A stretch of DNA of 64,000 nucleotides, from contig NZ_CP053697.2 of NCBI RefSeq assembly GCF_013200955.2, forward strand, positions 2,046,001-2,110,000. The letters are read 5' to 3'. Position numbers and translations under genes: made by a program. Positions 1-11,791 of the stretch are shown here, piece by piece. Each line of letters starts with the position of its first letter. The first letter of the stretch is position 1. This stretch comes from Pseudomonas campi (GTDB taxonomy: Bacteria; Pseudomonadota; Gammaproteobacteria; Pseudomonadales; Pseudomonadaceae). Below the pieces are notes generated by a model, which searched no databases, was not told the DNA's origin, and was given only the letters and a program-made list of their open reading frames with translations.

Positions 1-235
1 GACCGGGGTAGAGCACCAGGTAGCCGACGGCGAAGACGATGGTGCCGAGGAACAGCATGAACCACCACTTGGGCAGCGGGTTGTCGTACTCCTCGATGCC
101 GTCGAAGGCGTGGCCCATGGTCTGGTCGGTAGGGCCCGGACGCTCGCCACGGCGGGTGGCGAAGATCAGCCAGAGCAAGGCGACCAGGCTGCCAAGGGTG
201 AGCAGGGTGATATAGCCACTCCAGAAAGAGGTCAT
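1..235 (-). CDS. ccoP: Cytochrome c oxidase cbb3-type, diheme subunit III (N-terminal part)
   Basis: CcoP is the membrane-anchored diheme cytochrome c that passes electrons to CcoO and CcoN. Only about the first 78 residues lie inside the window; the gene continues beyond base 1. The protein starts [17 protein letters not shown], has one N-terminal membrane segment, an Arg/Gly/Pro-rich linker, a charged stretch ([13 protein letters not shown]) and the start of a second membrane segment, the usual CcoP N-terminus. The heme-binding CxxCH motifs would be in the missing part. A GGAG lies about nine bases before the ATG. The gene begins only 47 bases after the ccoO stop, so ccoQ is not between them. 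Confidence 0.93.
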   Translation of the reverse strand, partial: MTSFWSGYITLLTLGSLVALLWLIFATRRGERPGPTDQTMGHAFDGIEEYDNPLPKWWFMLFLGTIVFAVGYLVLYPG

Positions 236-282
236 GGCTGTGTACTCCGTGACAGGAACAGGTTGGGGGGAATGACCATGAC

Positions 283-896
283 TTACCTCTTGTTCTTCAG
301 GCTGGTACCGAGGACCTGCAGGTAGGCGACCAGCGCCTCCATTTCGGTCTTGCCTTGCACGGCCTCGGCCGCGCCGGCAATGTCGGCATCGCTGTAGGGC
401 ACGCCCAGGGTGCGCATGGCTTCGAGCTTGGCAGCGCTGCCCTTGCCGTCCAGCTTGTTTTCCACCAGCCAGGGGTAGGCCGGCATCTTCGACTCCGGCA
501 CCACGTTGCGCGGGTTGTACAGGTGCGCGCGGTGCCAATCATCGGAGTAGCGCCCGCCCACGCGGGCCAGGTCCGGGCCGGTACGCTTGGAGCCCCAGAG
601 GAATGGGTGATCCCAGACGCTTTCGCCGGCGACCGAGTAGTGGCCATAGCGCTCGGTTTCGGCACGGAACGGCCGGATCATCTGCGAGTGGCAGCCGACG
701 CAGCCTTCCTTGATGTAGATGTCACGGCCTTCCAGTTGCAGCGCGGTGTAGGGCTTCATGCCCTGCACCGGCTCGTTGACTACGTCCTGGAAGAACAGCG
801 GAACGATCTGGGTCAGGCCGCCGATGCTGACGGCCAGCACCATGGCCAGGGCCAGCAGGCCGACGTTTTTCTCGAGTATTTCGTGTTTGCTGCTCA

Positions 897-897
<1 letters not shown>
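283..897 (-). CDS. ccoO: Cytochrome c oxidase cbb3-type, monoheme subunit II
   Basis: CcoO (204 aa) is the monoheme cytochrome c subunit of the cbb3 terminal oxidase in the inner membrane, relaying electrons from CcoP to the catalytic CcoN. A single N-terminal transmembrane anchor (residues about 10-35) is followed by a periplasmic domain with the heme c motif GCVGCH near residue 65. Downstream are [16 protein letters not shown] and the conserved MPAYPWL segment with a likely axial Met. Length is normal for the family. The ATG overlaps the ccoN stop by one base (TGATG), so the two are translationally coupled in a ccoN-ccoO-ccoP operon. Confidence 0.96.
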
Positions 898-2333
<1,436 letters not shown>

Positions 2334-2400
2334 TTGTTGGGCTTCCATCCACGGTTTATTAAAAGCAGGCTAAGCATGGGTAATGGCACGGTGACAGTTA

Positions 2401-2414
2401 TTGACGGGGATCAA
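2401..2414 (-). promoter_or_regulatory. Anr/FNR-type box upstream of ccoN
   Basis: TTGATCCCCGTCAA on the minus strand matches the TTGAT-N4-ATCAA half-site pair at nine of ten positions. If it acts as a class II activator site centred at -41.5, transcription of ccoN would start near 2366, with CATGCT (2378-2373) as a plausible -10. Activation of cbb3 operons by the oxygen sensor Anr at low oxygen is known in pseudomonads. The site also lies 40 bases upstream of the divergent hydrolase gene. Position and regulator are inferred from sequence only. Confidence 0.75.
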
Positions 2415-2453
2415 TGCCAGGCGCGCGGGTGGCTATGGAATGGGGCGGACGGA

Positions 2454-3080
2454 ATGTCGCAGGCAGCGCTGACGTCGCAAACAGGCCAGATACCGCAGGC
2501 CACGCTGATCCTTGCCCATGGCGCTGGCGCACCGATGGACAGCGCCTTCATGCAGGGCATGGCCGAGCTACTGGCGGCGCGGGGCGTCAGCGTGCTGCGC
2601 TTCGAGTTTCCTTATATGGCTGCGCGGCGCGTCGATGGCGGCAAGCGCCCGCCCAACCCGCAGGCGCAGCTGTTGGAGTGCTGGCGCCAGATGTATGCGG
2701 CCGTGCGCACGCAGGTGTCCGGGCCACTGGCGATTGGCGGCAAGTCCATGGGCGGGCGCATGGCCAGCCTGCTGGCTGATGAGCTACAGGCCGATGCGCT
2801 GGTCTGTCTCGGTTATCCCTTCCATGCCGTGGGCAAACAGGACAAGCCGCGGGTGGCGCACCTGGCCGAACTGCGCACGCCCACCCTGATCGTGCAGGGC
2901 GAGCGCGATGCCATGGGCAATCGCCAGACGGTGGCTGGCTATACGTTGGCGCCGAGTATCCAGCTGCACTGGTTAGCTGCGGGGGATCATGATCTGAAAC
3001 CGCTGAAAGCTTCCGGCTTCAGTCATGAGCAGCATCTGCAGGCGGCGGCCGATGCCGTGGCGGCATTCCTGGCTCGCTAG
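2454..3080 (+). CDS. Alpha/beta hydrolase of the KANL3/Tex30 type
   Basis: A 208-aa cytoplasmic alpha/beta hydrolase with an unknown substrate. The N-terminal strand and oxyanion segment (ATLILAHGAGAPMDS) match bacterial dienelactone-hydrolase-like proteins of this type. The nucleophile elbow is GGKSMGGRMA with Ser in GxSxG, the acid is probably the Asp in VQGERDAMG, and the C-terminal His is in GDHDLKPLK. I chose ATG 2454, just before MSQAALTSQ. An in-frame ATG at 2376 would add 26 residues and would run through the putative Anr box, so it seems less likely. It is divergent from ccoN and ends before a block of palindromic repeats. Confidence 0.85.
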   Translation: MSQAALTSQTGQIPQATLILAHGAGAPMDSAFMQGMAELLAARGVSVLRFEFPYMAARRVDGGKRPPNPQAQLLECWRQMYAAVRTQVSGPLAIGGKSMGGRMASLLADELQADALVCLGYPFHAVGKQDKPRVAHLAELRTPTLIVQGERDAMGNRQTVAGYTLAPSIQLHWLAAGDHDLKPLKASGFSHEQHLQAAADAVAAFLAR

Positions 3081-3120
3081 CGGGACCTGAGCGGGCGCCG
3101 AATACTCCCCTCGCCCACTT

Positions 3121-3181
3121 GTGGGAGAGGAGCTGGGGGGAGAGGGGGTTGGCCCACTAACCCTCTCCCCAGCCCTCTCCC
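3121..3181. repeat. CTCTCCC-type intergenic palindrome
   Basis: An imperfect inverted repeat: the left arm contains GGGAGAGGAGCTGGGG and the right arm CCCTCTCCCCAGCCCTCTCC, separated by about 14 bases. Similar pyrimidine/purine-strand palindromes are dispersed in many proteobacterial genomes. It has no coding content and lies in the 458-base gap between the hydrolase and the aer-type gene. Confidence 0.7.
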
Positions 3182-3257
3182 GTAAACGAGAGAGGGAGCA
3201 AAGCAGTCTGCACTGGCTGCATCCCTTGGAGCTGCCGCCACAAGATCGCAAACAGTC

Positions 3258-3316
3258 GTAGCCCGGATGCAATCCGGGGGCGGAGCTGCCTGTTCCCCGG
3301 ATTGCATCCGGGCTAC
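3258..3316. repeat. REP-like palindrome, GTAGCCCGGAT family, copy 1
   Basis: Arms GTAGCCCGGATGCAATCCGG and its reverse complement face each other across a short GC-rich loop. The same arms occur at 8893-8949 and 52341-52391, so this is a dispersed family with at least three members in the window. All three copies are intergenic. They probably form stable RNA hairpins when transcribed. Confidence 0.9.
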
Positions 3317-3368
3317 GGCTGGATAAAAACCGTTGCAACGGGATTGGGGCAGGTAAAACACCCAGACC

Positions 3369-3433
3369 GTAGGAGCGAGCTCTGCTCGCGAAGCTCTTGG
3401 GACGCCAAGTTCGCGAGCAGAGCTCGCTCCTAC
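3369..3433. repeat. REP-like palindrome, GTAGGAGCGAGC family
   Basis: Arms GTAGGAGCGAGCTCTGCTCG and the complementary CGAGCAGAGCTCGCTCCTAC form a near-perfect inverted repeat around a loop of roughly 17 bases. This is a REP-type sequence common in Pseudomonas genomes. It is the third palindrome in the same 458-base gap, making the gap (3081-3538) essentially repeats plus a terminator. Confidence 0.88.
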
Positions 3434-3451
3434 AGTTTGCCCACCGCAGAA

Positions 3452-3488
3452 AAAACGCCGCGATTCCTGGGCGAAATCGCGGCGTTTT
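3452..3488 (-). terminator. Rho-independent terminator of the aer-type gene
   Basis: A 14-base perfect stem (AAAACGCCGCGATT paired with AATCGCGGCGTTTT) around a nine-base loop. Read on the minus strand it is followed by a run of six T, and it lies about 50 bases after the stop of the aer-type gene. Confidence 0.88.
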
Positions 3489-3538
3489 CTCAAGTGAGCA
3501 GCATCAGGCAGATGCCGGACTTTCTAGGGTGTCGCCAA

Positions 3539-5104
3539 TCAGCGGTTGAAGCGTTCGACCAGCGAGTACTGATCCTGCGCGGTGGCTGTCAGCTCCTGGC
3601 TGAGATGGGCGGTACTCAAGGCCTCTCCGGCAGTCTGGTCGGCCAGTTGGGCGATGGTGGTGATGTTCTGGTTGACCTCATCGGCTACGGCGCTCTGTTC
3701 CTCGGCGGCTGCGGCGATCTGATTGGCCATGTCGGTGATATTGGCCACTGCCTCGCTGATCCCGGCCAGGGCCTGGTCGGCCTGCAGCACGCGCTCGACG
3801 CCTTCGTCGGCCTGCTTGCGGCCGATTTCCATGGTCATCACCGCTTCCTCCGCGGTGCGCTGCAGCTTGGCGATCAGGCCGTGGATCTGCCCGGTGGATT
3901 CGGCGGTACGCTGCGCCAGCGAGCGCACCTCGTCGGCCACCACGGCAAAGCCGCGGCCCATCTCGCCGGCACGCGCCGCCTCGATGGCGGCGTTGAGCGC
4001 GAGCAGGTTGGTCTGATCGGCAATGCCCTTGATCACATCGACCACGCCGCCGATTTCATTGCTGTCTTGGGCCAGGCGCGACACGGTTTCGCCGGTTTCG
4101 CCGACCGATACCGAGAGGCGTTGGATGGCGGCGCGGGTTTCCGCCGTCACATTACGGCCTTCGCCGGTCAGGCGATTGGCTTCCTGGGTGGCAATGGCGG
4201 TGCGCGCCACGTTGCTGGCCACTTCCAGGGTGGTGGCGGCCATTTCGTTGATGGCGGTGGCGACCTGTTCGGTCTCCACGCGCTGGCGCTCCAGGCCGGC
4301 GGAGCTGTTGTGCGCCAGTTGATCGGCCTGGCGGGCTTGCTTGGTCAGGCGCTCGGCGGTGTCCTGCAGGCGGGTCAGGCAGGTCTTCAGACGCGCTTCC
4401 TGGCTGAGCATGGCCATTTCCAGGCGCGCCTCGGCGCCCCTACTGTCGGTGTACATCTGTGCGATCAGCGGGTCGGAGGTGGTCTGTTCGGCCAGGCGCA
4501 ACAGACGTTTTACCCCGCGGTTCTGCCAGGCCAGGCCAGCCAGACCCAGCGGCACGGAGAGCAGGGCGGCGAGCAGGAAGCCCCAGGTCGAACCCATCCA
4601 GTGGCCGACCAGGAAACCGATCTGGCTGACCAGGATGAACGGCAACCAGGCCTGCAGCATCGGCAACCAGGCATCGCTGCTGGGGATGGCCGACTTGCCG
4701 GCATTGATCCGCGCATAGAGGGCTTCTGCGCGTTTGATCTGTTCACTGGTGGGTTTTACCCGTACCGACTCGTAGCCCACCACCTGATTGTTATCCAGCA
4801 CCGGGGTGACATAGGCGTTGACCCAGTAGTGGTCGCCATTCTTGCTGCGGTTCTTGACGATGCCCATCCAGGGGCGGCCTTTCTTCAGGGTCGTCCACAT
4901 GTGATCGAACACGGCCGGTGGCACGTCCGGATGGCGCACCAGGTTGTGCGGAGCACGCATCAGCTCTTCCCGGGAAAAGCCGCTGATCTCGATGAAGGCT
5001 TCATTGCAGTAGGTGATCTGGCCCTTGATGTCCGTGGTGGAGATCAGGCGCTGCTGGGCGGGGAAGGTGCGTTCACGCTGTGTGACGGGCTGATTATTGC
5101 GCAT
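3539..5104 (-). CDS. aer: Aer-like PAS-containing methyl-accepting chemotaxis protein (aerotaxis receptor)
   Basis: A 521-aa energy-taxis transducer. The N-terminal PAS domain (about residues 15-130) contains [19 protein letters not shown] and [10 protein letters not shown], typical of Aer PAS domains that bind FAD. Two closely spaced hydrophobic segments (about 145-192) form the membrane anchor, with no periplasmic ligand domain. The long helical signalling domain holds the conserved hairpin [20 protein letters not shown], which contacts CheA/CheW. It senses the redox state of the respiratory chain. Its closeness to cco and acnA fits P. aeruginosa, where aer and acnA are neighbours as I recall. 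The gene ends at a strong terminator; its promoter must lie in the AT-rich region shared with algD. Confidence 0.9.
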   Translation of the reverse strand: MRNNQPVTQRERTFPAQQRLISTTDIKGQITYCNEAFIEISGFSREELMRAPHNLVRHPDVPPAVFDHMWTTLKKGRPWMGIVKNRSKNGDHYWVNAYVTPVLDNNQVVGYESVRVKPTSEQIKRAEALYARINAGKSAIPSSDAWLPMLQAWLPFILVSQIGFLVGHWMGSTWGFLLAALLSVPLGLAGLAWQNRGVKRLLRLAEQTTSDPLIAQMYTDSRGAEARLEMAMLSQEARLKTCLTRLQDTAERLTKQARQADQLAHNSSAGLERQRVETEQVATAINEMAATTLEVASNVARTAIATQEANRLTGEGRNVTAETRAAIQRLSVSVGETGETVSRLAQDSNEIGGVVDVIKGIADQTNLLALNAAIEAARAGEMGRGFAVVADEVRSLAQRTAESTGQIHGLIAKLQRTAEEAVMTMEIGRKQADEGVERVLQADQALAGISEAVANITDMANQIAAAAEEQSAVADEVNQNITTIAQLADQTAGEALSTAHLSQELTATAQDQYSLVERFNR

Positions 5105-5209
5105 GCGTGTCGATTCTTGTGCGGGTGGCTGTCCAGGATGGATCGGCCGTGGCTGCTGGAAGTTTAGCGGCTGATCCTGAAGGGGTTGCAGTGTAACGGC
5201 AGAAGGCGA

Positions 5210-5243
5210 TCAATAATATTTTGACGTCAATAATATTTTTTGA
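5210..5243. repeat. Tandem 17-base direct repeat upstream of algD
   Basis: Two adjacent 17-base units, each starting TCAATAATATTTT, with the palindrome TTGACGTCAA (5221-5230) across the junction. The arrangement resembles an upstream activator site. It lies about 370-405 bases before the sigma-54 promoter. The binding protein is unknown; the GTCAAT core is shared with the motif at 5368. Confidence 0.6.
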
Positions 5244-5367
5244 ACTTGCCGTTTACTCCATGGGGCGGCGGATGAGCGCTGTCGAAATAAGGCAGTAAGG
5301 TTTAATCATTTGTTCATCTCGATCTGGCATCTCTGTTCAGGGTAATAACTCGCTGACTTTACTCAGG

Positions 5368-5381
5368 GTCAATAAACTGGC
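5368..5381 (+). promoter_or_regulatory. Possible FleQ-type enhancer site
   Basis: GTCAATAAACTGGC differs at two of fourteen positions from GTCAATAAATTGAC, the FleQ box as I remember it. It is centred about 240 bases upstream of the -24 element, an ordinary distance for a sigma-54 enhancer-binding protein. The match was made by eye against a remembered consensus and has no other support. Confidence 0.35.
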
Positions 5382-5614
5382 TGGTTAGTAGAATTGGTTA
5401 CTAATCCAGTGTTTTTATTTCATTTTTAGCTATCTATTAATTAGGTGATGTTTTCTAAAAAACCTGCCGTGCGCTGCATTCTAGAGCGGTTGCCTTGTTT
5501 TGGTGCCGTCATATTGGTTTTCTCGGGCTGTGCTGCGGTTGTTGTCGCTAACTAGATGGCTGTTTTGTAAGGAAAGTTTGAAAGTGTTCGGTCTTGAGTC
5601 TGGCTGGATATAAC

Positions 5615-5630
5615 TGGCACCGGTTTTGCT
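5615..5630 (+). promoter_or_regulatory. Sigma-54 (RpoN) promoter of algD
   Basis: TGGCACCGGTTTTGCT matches the -24/-12 consensus TGGCAC-N5-TTGCW exactly. The invariant GG (5616-5617) and GC (5628-5629) are separated by ten bases, as required. Transcription would start near 5641, leaving a leader of about 147 bases before the algD ATG. Sigma-54 promoters need an enhancer-binding activator, consistent with the motifs upstream. Confidence 0.82.
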
Positions 5631-5787
5631 CTCGACACGTTGAATGCCGGAATAGCATTTCAAATAAGCATCAGTGGAATGTGCAATTTGAAGTGTGGGA
5701 CGAGGAGTCTGTAGTACCTGTCGGTCTCGCGAGGGTGCAGCTACCTGGGGGTTGCTGCACGGGTTAACGCAAGGAGGAGATCGTTCA

Positions 5788-7098
5788 ATGCGCATTAGCA
5801 TCTTTGGCTTGGGGTACGTCGGCGCGGTATGTGCCGGTTGTCTGTCGGCGCGTGGCCACCAGATTGTCGGGGTGGATATCTCGGCGTTGAAAATAGACCT
5901 GATCAACAGCGGCAAGTCACCCATAGTCGAGCCGGGCCTGGAAGCTCTGCTGCAAAAGGGGGTGGCCAGCGGCAACTTGCGCGGCACGCTCAACGTGCGC
6001 GAGGCGGTGATGGCCACGGATATTTCCTTCCTGGCTCCGCCAACACCGAGCAAACGCAATGGCGACCTCGATGTGTCCTATATCGAGGAAGTCTGCCAGC
6101 AGATTGGCAAGGTTCTGCCGGAGAAAGCCACGCGGCACACCGTGGTGGTGCGCAGTACCGTGCTACCGGGGACGTTGCGTGGGGTGGTCATCCCGACCCT
6201 GGAGAAGTACTCGGGGCTTAAGGCCGGCAAGGACTTCGGCGTGGCAGTCAACCCGGAGTTCCTGCGCGAAAGCACGGCGATCAAGGACTACGACTTCCCG
6301 GCCATGACCGTGATCGGTGAACTCGACAGCACCTCCGGTGACCTGCTCGAAGCCATCTACAGCGAGCTGGATGCGCCGATCATCCGCAAGAGCATCGAAG
6401 TTGCGGAGATGATCAAGTACACCTGCAATGTCTGGCACGCGGCCAAGGTCACCTTCGCCAACGAGATCGGCAACATCGCCATGGCGGTCGGGGTCGATGG
6501 GCGCGAGGTGATGGATGTGATCTGTCAGGACCACAAGCTCAACCTGTCCAAGTACTACATGAAACCCGGCTTCGCCTTTGGTGGCTCTTGCCTGCCCAAG
6601 GATGTGCGCGCGCTGGCCTATCGGGCCAACCAGCTGGATGTCGACTCGCCGCTGCTCAACTCACTGATGCGCAGCAACAGTGGCCAGGTGCAGAAAGCCT
6701 TCAACATCATCGCTGGCTTCGACAAACGCAAGGTGGCGCTGCTGGGGTTGAGCTTCAAGGCCGGCACCGATGACCTGCGCGAAAGCCCGCTGGTGGAGCT
6801 GGCGGAGATGCTGATCGGCAAGGGCTTCGACCTGCAGATCTATGACCGCAATGTCGAGTATGCCCGGGTCCATGGGGCCAATCGCGAGTACATCGAGTCG
6901 AAAATCCCTCACGTATCTTCCTTGCTGCGCACCGACCTCGAGCAGGTGGTAGCCGATGCGGATGTGATCGTGCTGGGCAATGGCGATGAACTGTTCGCCG
7001 CTGTGGTGGAGAAGCTCGCTCCGGAGAAGAAGATGCTCGATCTGGTCGGTTTCATGCGCCATACCAGTACCGAGCAACTGGTCGGTATCGGCTGGTAA
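5788..7098 (+). CDS. algD: GDP-mannose 6-dehydrogenase
   Basis: AlgD (436 aa, the same length as P. aeruginosa AlgD as I recall it) oxidises GDP-mannose to GDP-mannuronate with two NAD+, the committed step of alginate synthesis. The N-terminal Rossmann motif is FGLGYVGAVCAGC (residues 6-18). The central domain has EVAEMIKYTCNVWHAAKVTF, and the catalytic cysteine is Cys268 in FGGSCLPKD. The C-terminal domain has LLGLSFKAGTDDLRESPL. AAGGAGGAG precedes the ATG by about eight bases. The segment FLAPPTPSKRNGDLD varies slightly from the usual TPS segment. It is followed by algA with no other alg gene between or nearby. Function is confident; whether it is the cell's only algD cannot be told from this window. 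Confidence 0.93.
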   Translation: MRISIFGLGYVGAVCAGCLSARGHQIVGVDISALKIDLINSGKSPIVEPGLEALLQKGVASGNLRGTLNVREAVMATDISFLAPPTPSKRNGDLDVSYIEEVCQQIGKVLPEKATRHTVVVRSTVLPGTLRGVVIPTLEKYSGLKAGKDFGVAVNPEFLRESTAIKDYDFPAMTVIGELDSTSGDLLEAIYSELDAPIIRKSIEVAEMIKYTCNVWHAAKVTFANEIGNIAMAVGVDGREVMDVICQDHKLNLSKYYMKPGFAFGGSCLPKDVRALAYRANQLDVDSPLLNSLMRSNSGQVQKAFNIIAGFDKRKVALLGLSFKAGTDDLRESPLVELAEMLIGKGFDLQIYDRNVEYARVHGANREYIESKIPHVSSLLRTDLEQVVADADVIVLGNGDELFAAVVEKLAPEKKMLDLVGFMRHTSTEQLVGIGW

Positions 7099-7407
7099 GG
7101 CGTTATCCATTCAGCTCGCGCTTGCTGGCGGTGGGCACAATTTCCAAGAAAAACGGCTGCTCGGCCCGCCATGGAGGACGCGCAGGGAAGCCGCTGCTCG
7201 GTTGACGGAGATTCATTACAGCTCGTCTTGGTATCCTGACGACCGCTGTGTGACTGCACTCTGCCGGCTGCCGGGCGACTCCATCGCCACGCGTCATGCG
7301 GGCAACTGCCTTGAGGTGAGACCTGAAGCATTTCCCAGGCCCGGTACATCCGTTCCGGCTGCGCGGGACAGGTCCTATTTAAAACGGATATTAAATGGAG
7401 ACACCCC
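7099..7407 (+). other. algD-algA intergenic region
   Basis: A 309-base gap with no convincing gene, no clear terminator and no recognisable promoter pair. A short AT-rich patch (7377-7395) precedes the algA ribosome-binding site. I see no remnant of alg8, alg44, algF or another alginate gene by eye. Confidence 0.55.
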
Positions 7408-8847
7408 ATGATCCCGGTCATCCTTTCCGGCGGTAGCGGTTCGCGGCTTTGGCCCCTGTCGCGCAAGCTGTATCCCAAGCAATTCCTTGCCCTTACCGGC
7501 GAGCAGTCGCTGTTCCAGCAGACCCTGCAGCGCCTGGCTTTCGAAGGTATGCAGAAGCCCATCGTGGTGTGCAACCTGGATCACCGCTTCATCGTCAACG
7601 AACAGCTGGCCAAAATCGGCAGCCATGCCCAGTCGATGCTGCTTGAACCCTTCGGTCGCAACACGGCACCGGCAGTGGCCATGGCCGCCTTGCAACTGCT
7701 GGCCGAGGGGCGCGACGAGCTGATGCTGATCTTGCCTGCCGACCATGTGATCAACGACGAGCTGAACCTGCGCAAGGCCCTGGAGCTGGCGCGCGCGGCG
7801 GCGGAAGAGGGGGAGATGGTGCTGTTCGGCGTGCCGGCGGACAAACCCGAGACCGGCTTCGGCTACATCAAGGCCGGCCGCAGCGAGGAAGGTGATGGCC
7901 TGGTTCCCGGCGCCTACCGGGTGACTCAGTTCGTCGAGAAACCGGATGCATTGCGCGCCAGCGAGTTTGTGCGCAGCGGAGGCTATTACTGGAACAGCGG
8001 CATGTTCCTGTTTCGCGCCAGTCGATTCTTGGATGAACTGCGCAACCATGAACCGGATATCTACGATACCTGCGTGCTGACCCTGGAGCGCAGCAAGGCT
8101 ACGGTTGGCATGCTGACCATCGATGCCGGCACCTTTGAGTGCTGCCCGGACAACTCCATCGACTATGCGGTGATGGAGAAAACCGCGCGGGCCTGTGTCG
8201 TGCCGCTGGCGGCGGGCTGGAGCGATGTCGGCTCCTGGTCGTCGTTGTGGGATGTGCATGAGAAGGACAGCGACGGCAATGTGCTCAAGGGCGATGTGGT
8301 AACCCACAGCAGCCAGAATAGCTTCGTGCATGGCACGTCCAAACTGGTGACCCTGATCGGCATGAGTGACGTGGTGGTGGTCGAGACCAAGGATGCGGTG
8401 ATGGTCGCGCACAAGGATGCCGTGCAGGACGTCAAGAAGATGGTCAATCTGCTCGACGCCCAGGGCCGCAAGGAAACCCAGAGTCACTGCGCCGTCTACC
8501 GCCCCTGGGGCAGTTACGACTCGGTGGACAACGGCTCGCGCCACCAGGTCAAGCACATCACGGTCAAACCCGGTGCGCAGTTGTCGCTGCAGATGCATCA
8601 CCACCGCGCCGAGCACTGGATCGTGGTGTCTGGCACGGCGCAGGTGACCTGTGACGACAAGGTGTTCCTGCTCACCGAGAACCAGTCGACCTACATCCCC
8701 ATCGCCTCGGTGCACCGCCTGAGCAACCCCGGCAAGATCCCCCTGGAGATCATCGAGGTGCAGTCCGGCAGCTACCTGGGCGAGGACGACATCGAACGCC
8801 TGGAAGACGTCTACGGGCGCACGCCGAAGGCTACGGTGACCAGCTGA
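7408..8847 (+). CDS. algA: Bifunctional mannose-1-phosphate guanylyltransferase / mannose-6-phosphate isomerase
   Basis: AlgA (479 aa) is a type II PMI/GMP enzyme: it isomerises fructose-6-P to mannose-6-P and joins mannose-1-P with GTP to make GDP-mannose. The N-terminal pyrophosphorylase signature is GGSGSRLWPLSRKLYPKQF (residues 8-26). PFGRNTAPAVA and LPADHVIND follow, and then FVEKP. The C-terminal cupin isomerase domain carries QMHHHRAEHWIVVSGTA and YIPIASVHRL with metal-binding histidines. GGAG lies shortly before the ATG. It supplies substrate directly to the upstream AlgD. The intermediate step, mannose-6-P to mannose-1-P, needs an AlgC-type mutase not present here. A WbpW/PslB paralogue is an alternative name. 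Confidence 0.92.
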   Translation: MIPVILSGGSGSRLWPLSRKLYPKQFLALTGEQSLFQQTLQRLAFEGMQKPIVVCNLDHRFIVNEQLAKIGSHAQSMLLEPFGRNTAPAVAMAALQLLAEGRDELMLILPADHVINDELNLRKALELARAAAEEGEMVLFGVPADKPETGFGYIKAGRSEEGDGLVPGAYRVTQFVEKPDALRASEFVRSGGYYWNSGMFLFRASRFLDELRNHEPDIYDTCVLTLERSKATVGMLTIDAGTFECCPDNSIDYAVMEKTARACVVPLAAGWSDVGSWSSLWDVHEKDSDGNVLKGDVVTHSSQNSFVHGTSKLVTLIGMSDVVVVETKDAVMVAHKDAVQDVKKMVNLLDAQGRKETQSHCAVYRPWGSYDSVDNGSRHQVKHITVKPGAQLSLQMHHHRAEHWIVVSGTAQVTCDDKVFLLTENQSTYIPIASVHRLSNPGKIPLEIIEVQSGSYLGEDDIERLEDVYGRTPKATVTS

Positions 8848-8892
8848 CGCGGTGGCCTGAAGCTGGCGGCCGACCACCAGCCAGCTTCAGGC

Positions 8893-8949
8893 GTAGCCCG
8901 GATGCAATCCGGGGCGTGATGGATATTTCCCGGATTGCATCCGGGCTAC
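8893..8949. repeat. REP-like palindrome, GTAGCCCGGAT family, copy 2
   Basis: Same arms as the copy at 3258-3316, here with a different loop. It fills most of the 114 bases between the convergent ends of algA and acnA, where it may act as a transcription or mRNA 3-prime-end barrier for both. Confidence 0.9.
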
Positions 8950-8961
8950 GTTCCTGTTCAG

Positions 8962-11646
<2,685 letters not shown>

Positions 11647-11791
11647 CTGCATATCTCCTGAATGGTCAGTATCGATTCAGACCAAGCAGTGAAACTAGAC
11701 CGCCCAGTCAACTCCTGCCAGTTTCGCCCTGCTACCGGACGCGCTGCGCAGGGTGGACTCGGCTATCATGCGCGGCCTGAGGAGAACCACC

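Larger units (their letters stand above)
5105..5787. other. AT-rich regulatory region between aer and algD
   Basis: A 683-base noncoding region, unusually AT-rich for this genome (for example 14 G+C in the 60 bases 5401-5460). It carries tandem direct repeats (5210-5243), a FleQ-like motif (5368-5381) and a sigma-54 promoter (5615-5630), all listed separately. I see no conserved open reading frame. The aer promoter on the minus strand must also be here, but no clear -35/-10 pair stands out. The size and composition suggest a multi-site control region or acquired DNA. Confidence 0.75.

Noticed and set aside
2376-2453. An earlier start (ATG 2376) for the hydrolase
   Set aside because: The 26 extra residues show no similarity to the family start, and the sequence contains the Anr-type box of the divergent ccoN promoter.
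5242-5247. GAACTT as an AlgU (sigma-22) -35 element for algD
   Set aside because: No TCTGA-type -10 lies 16-17 bases downstream, while a full sigma-54 promoter is present closer to the gene.
7099-7407. A small gene between algD and algA
   Set aside because: The short frames here have no ribosome-binding site, no family motif and no consistent codon use.
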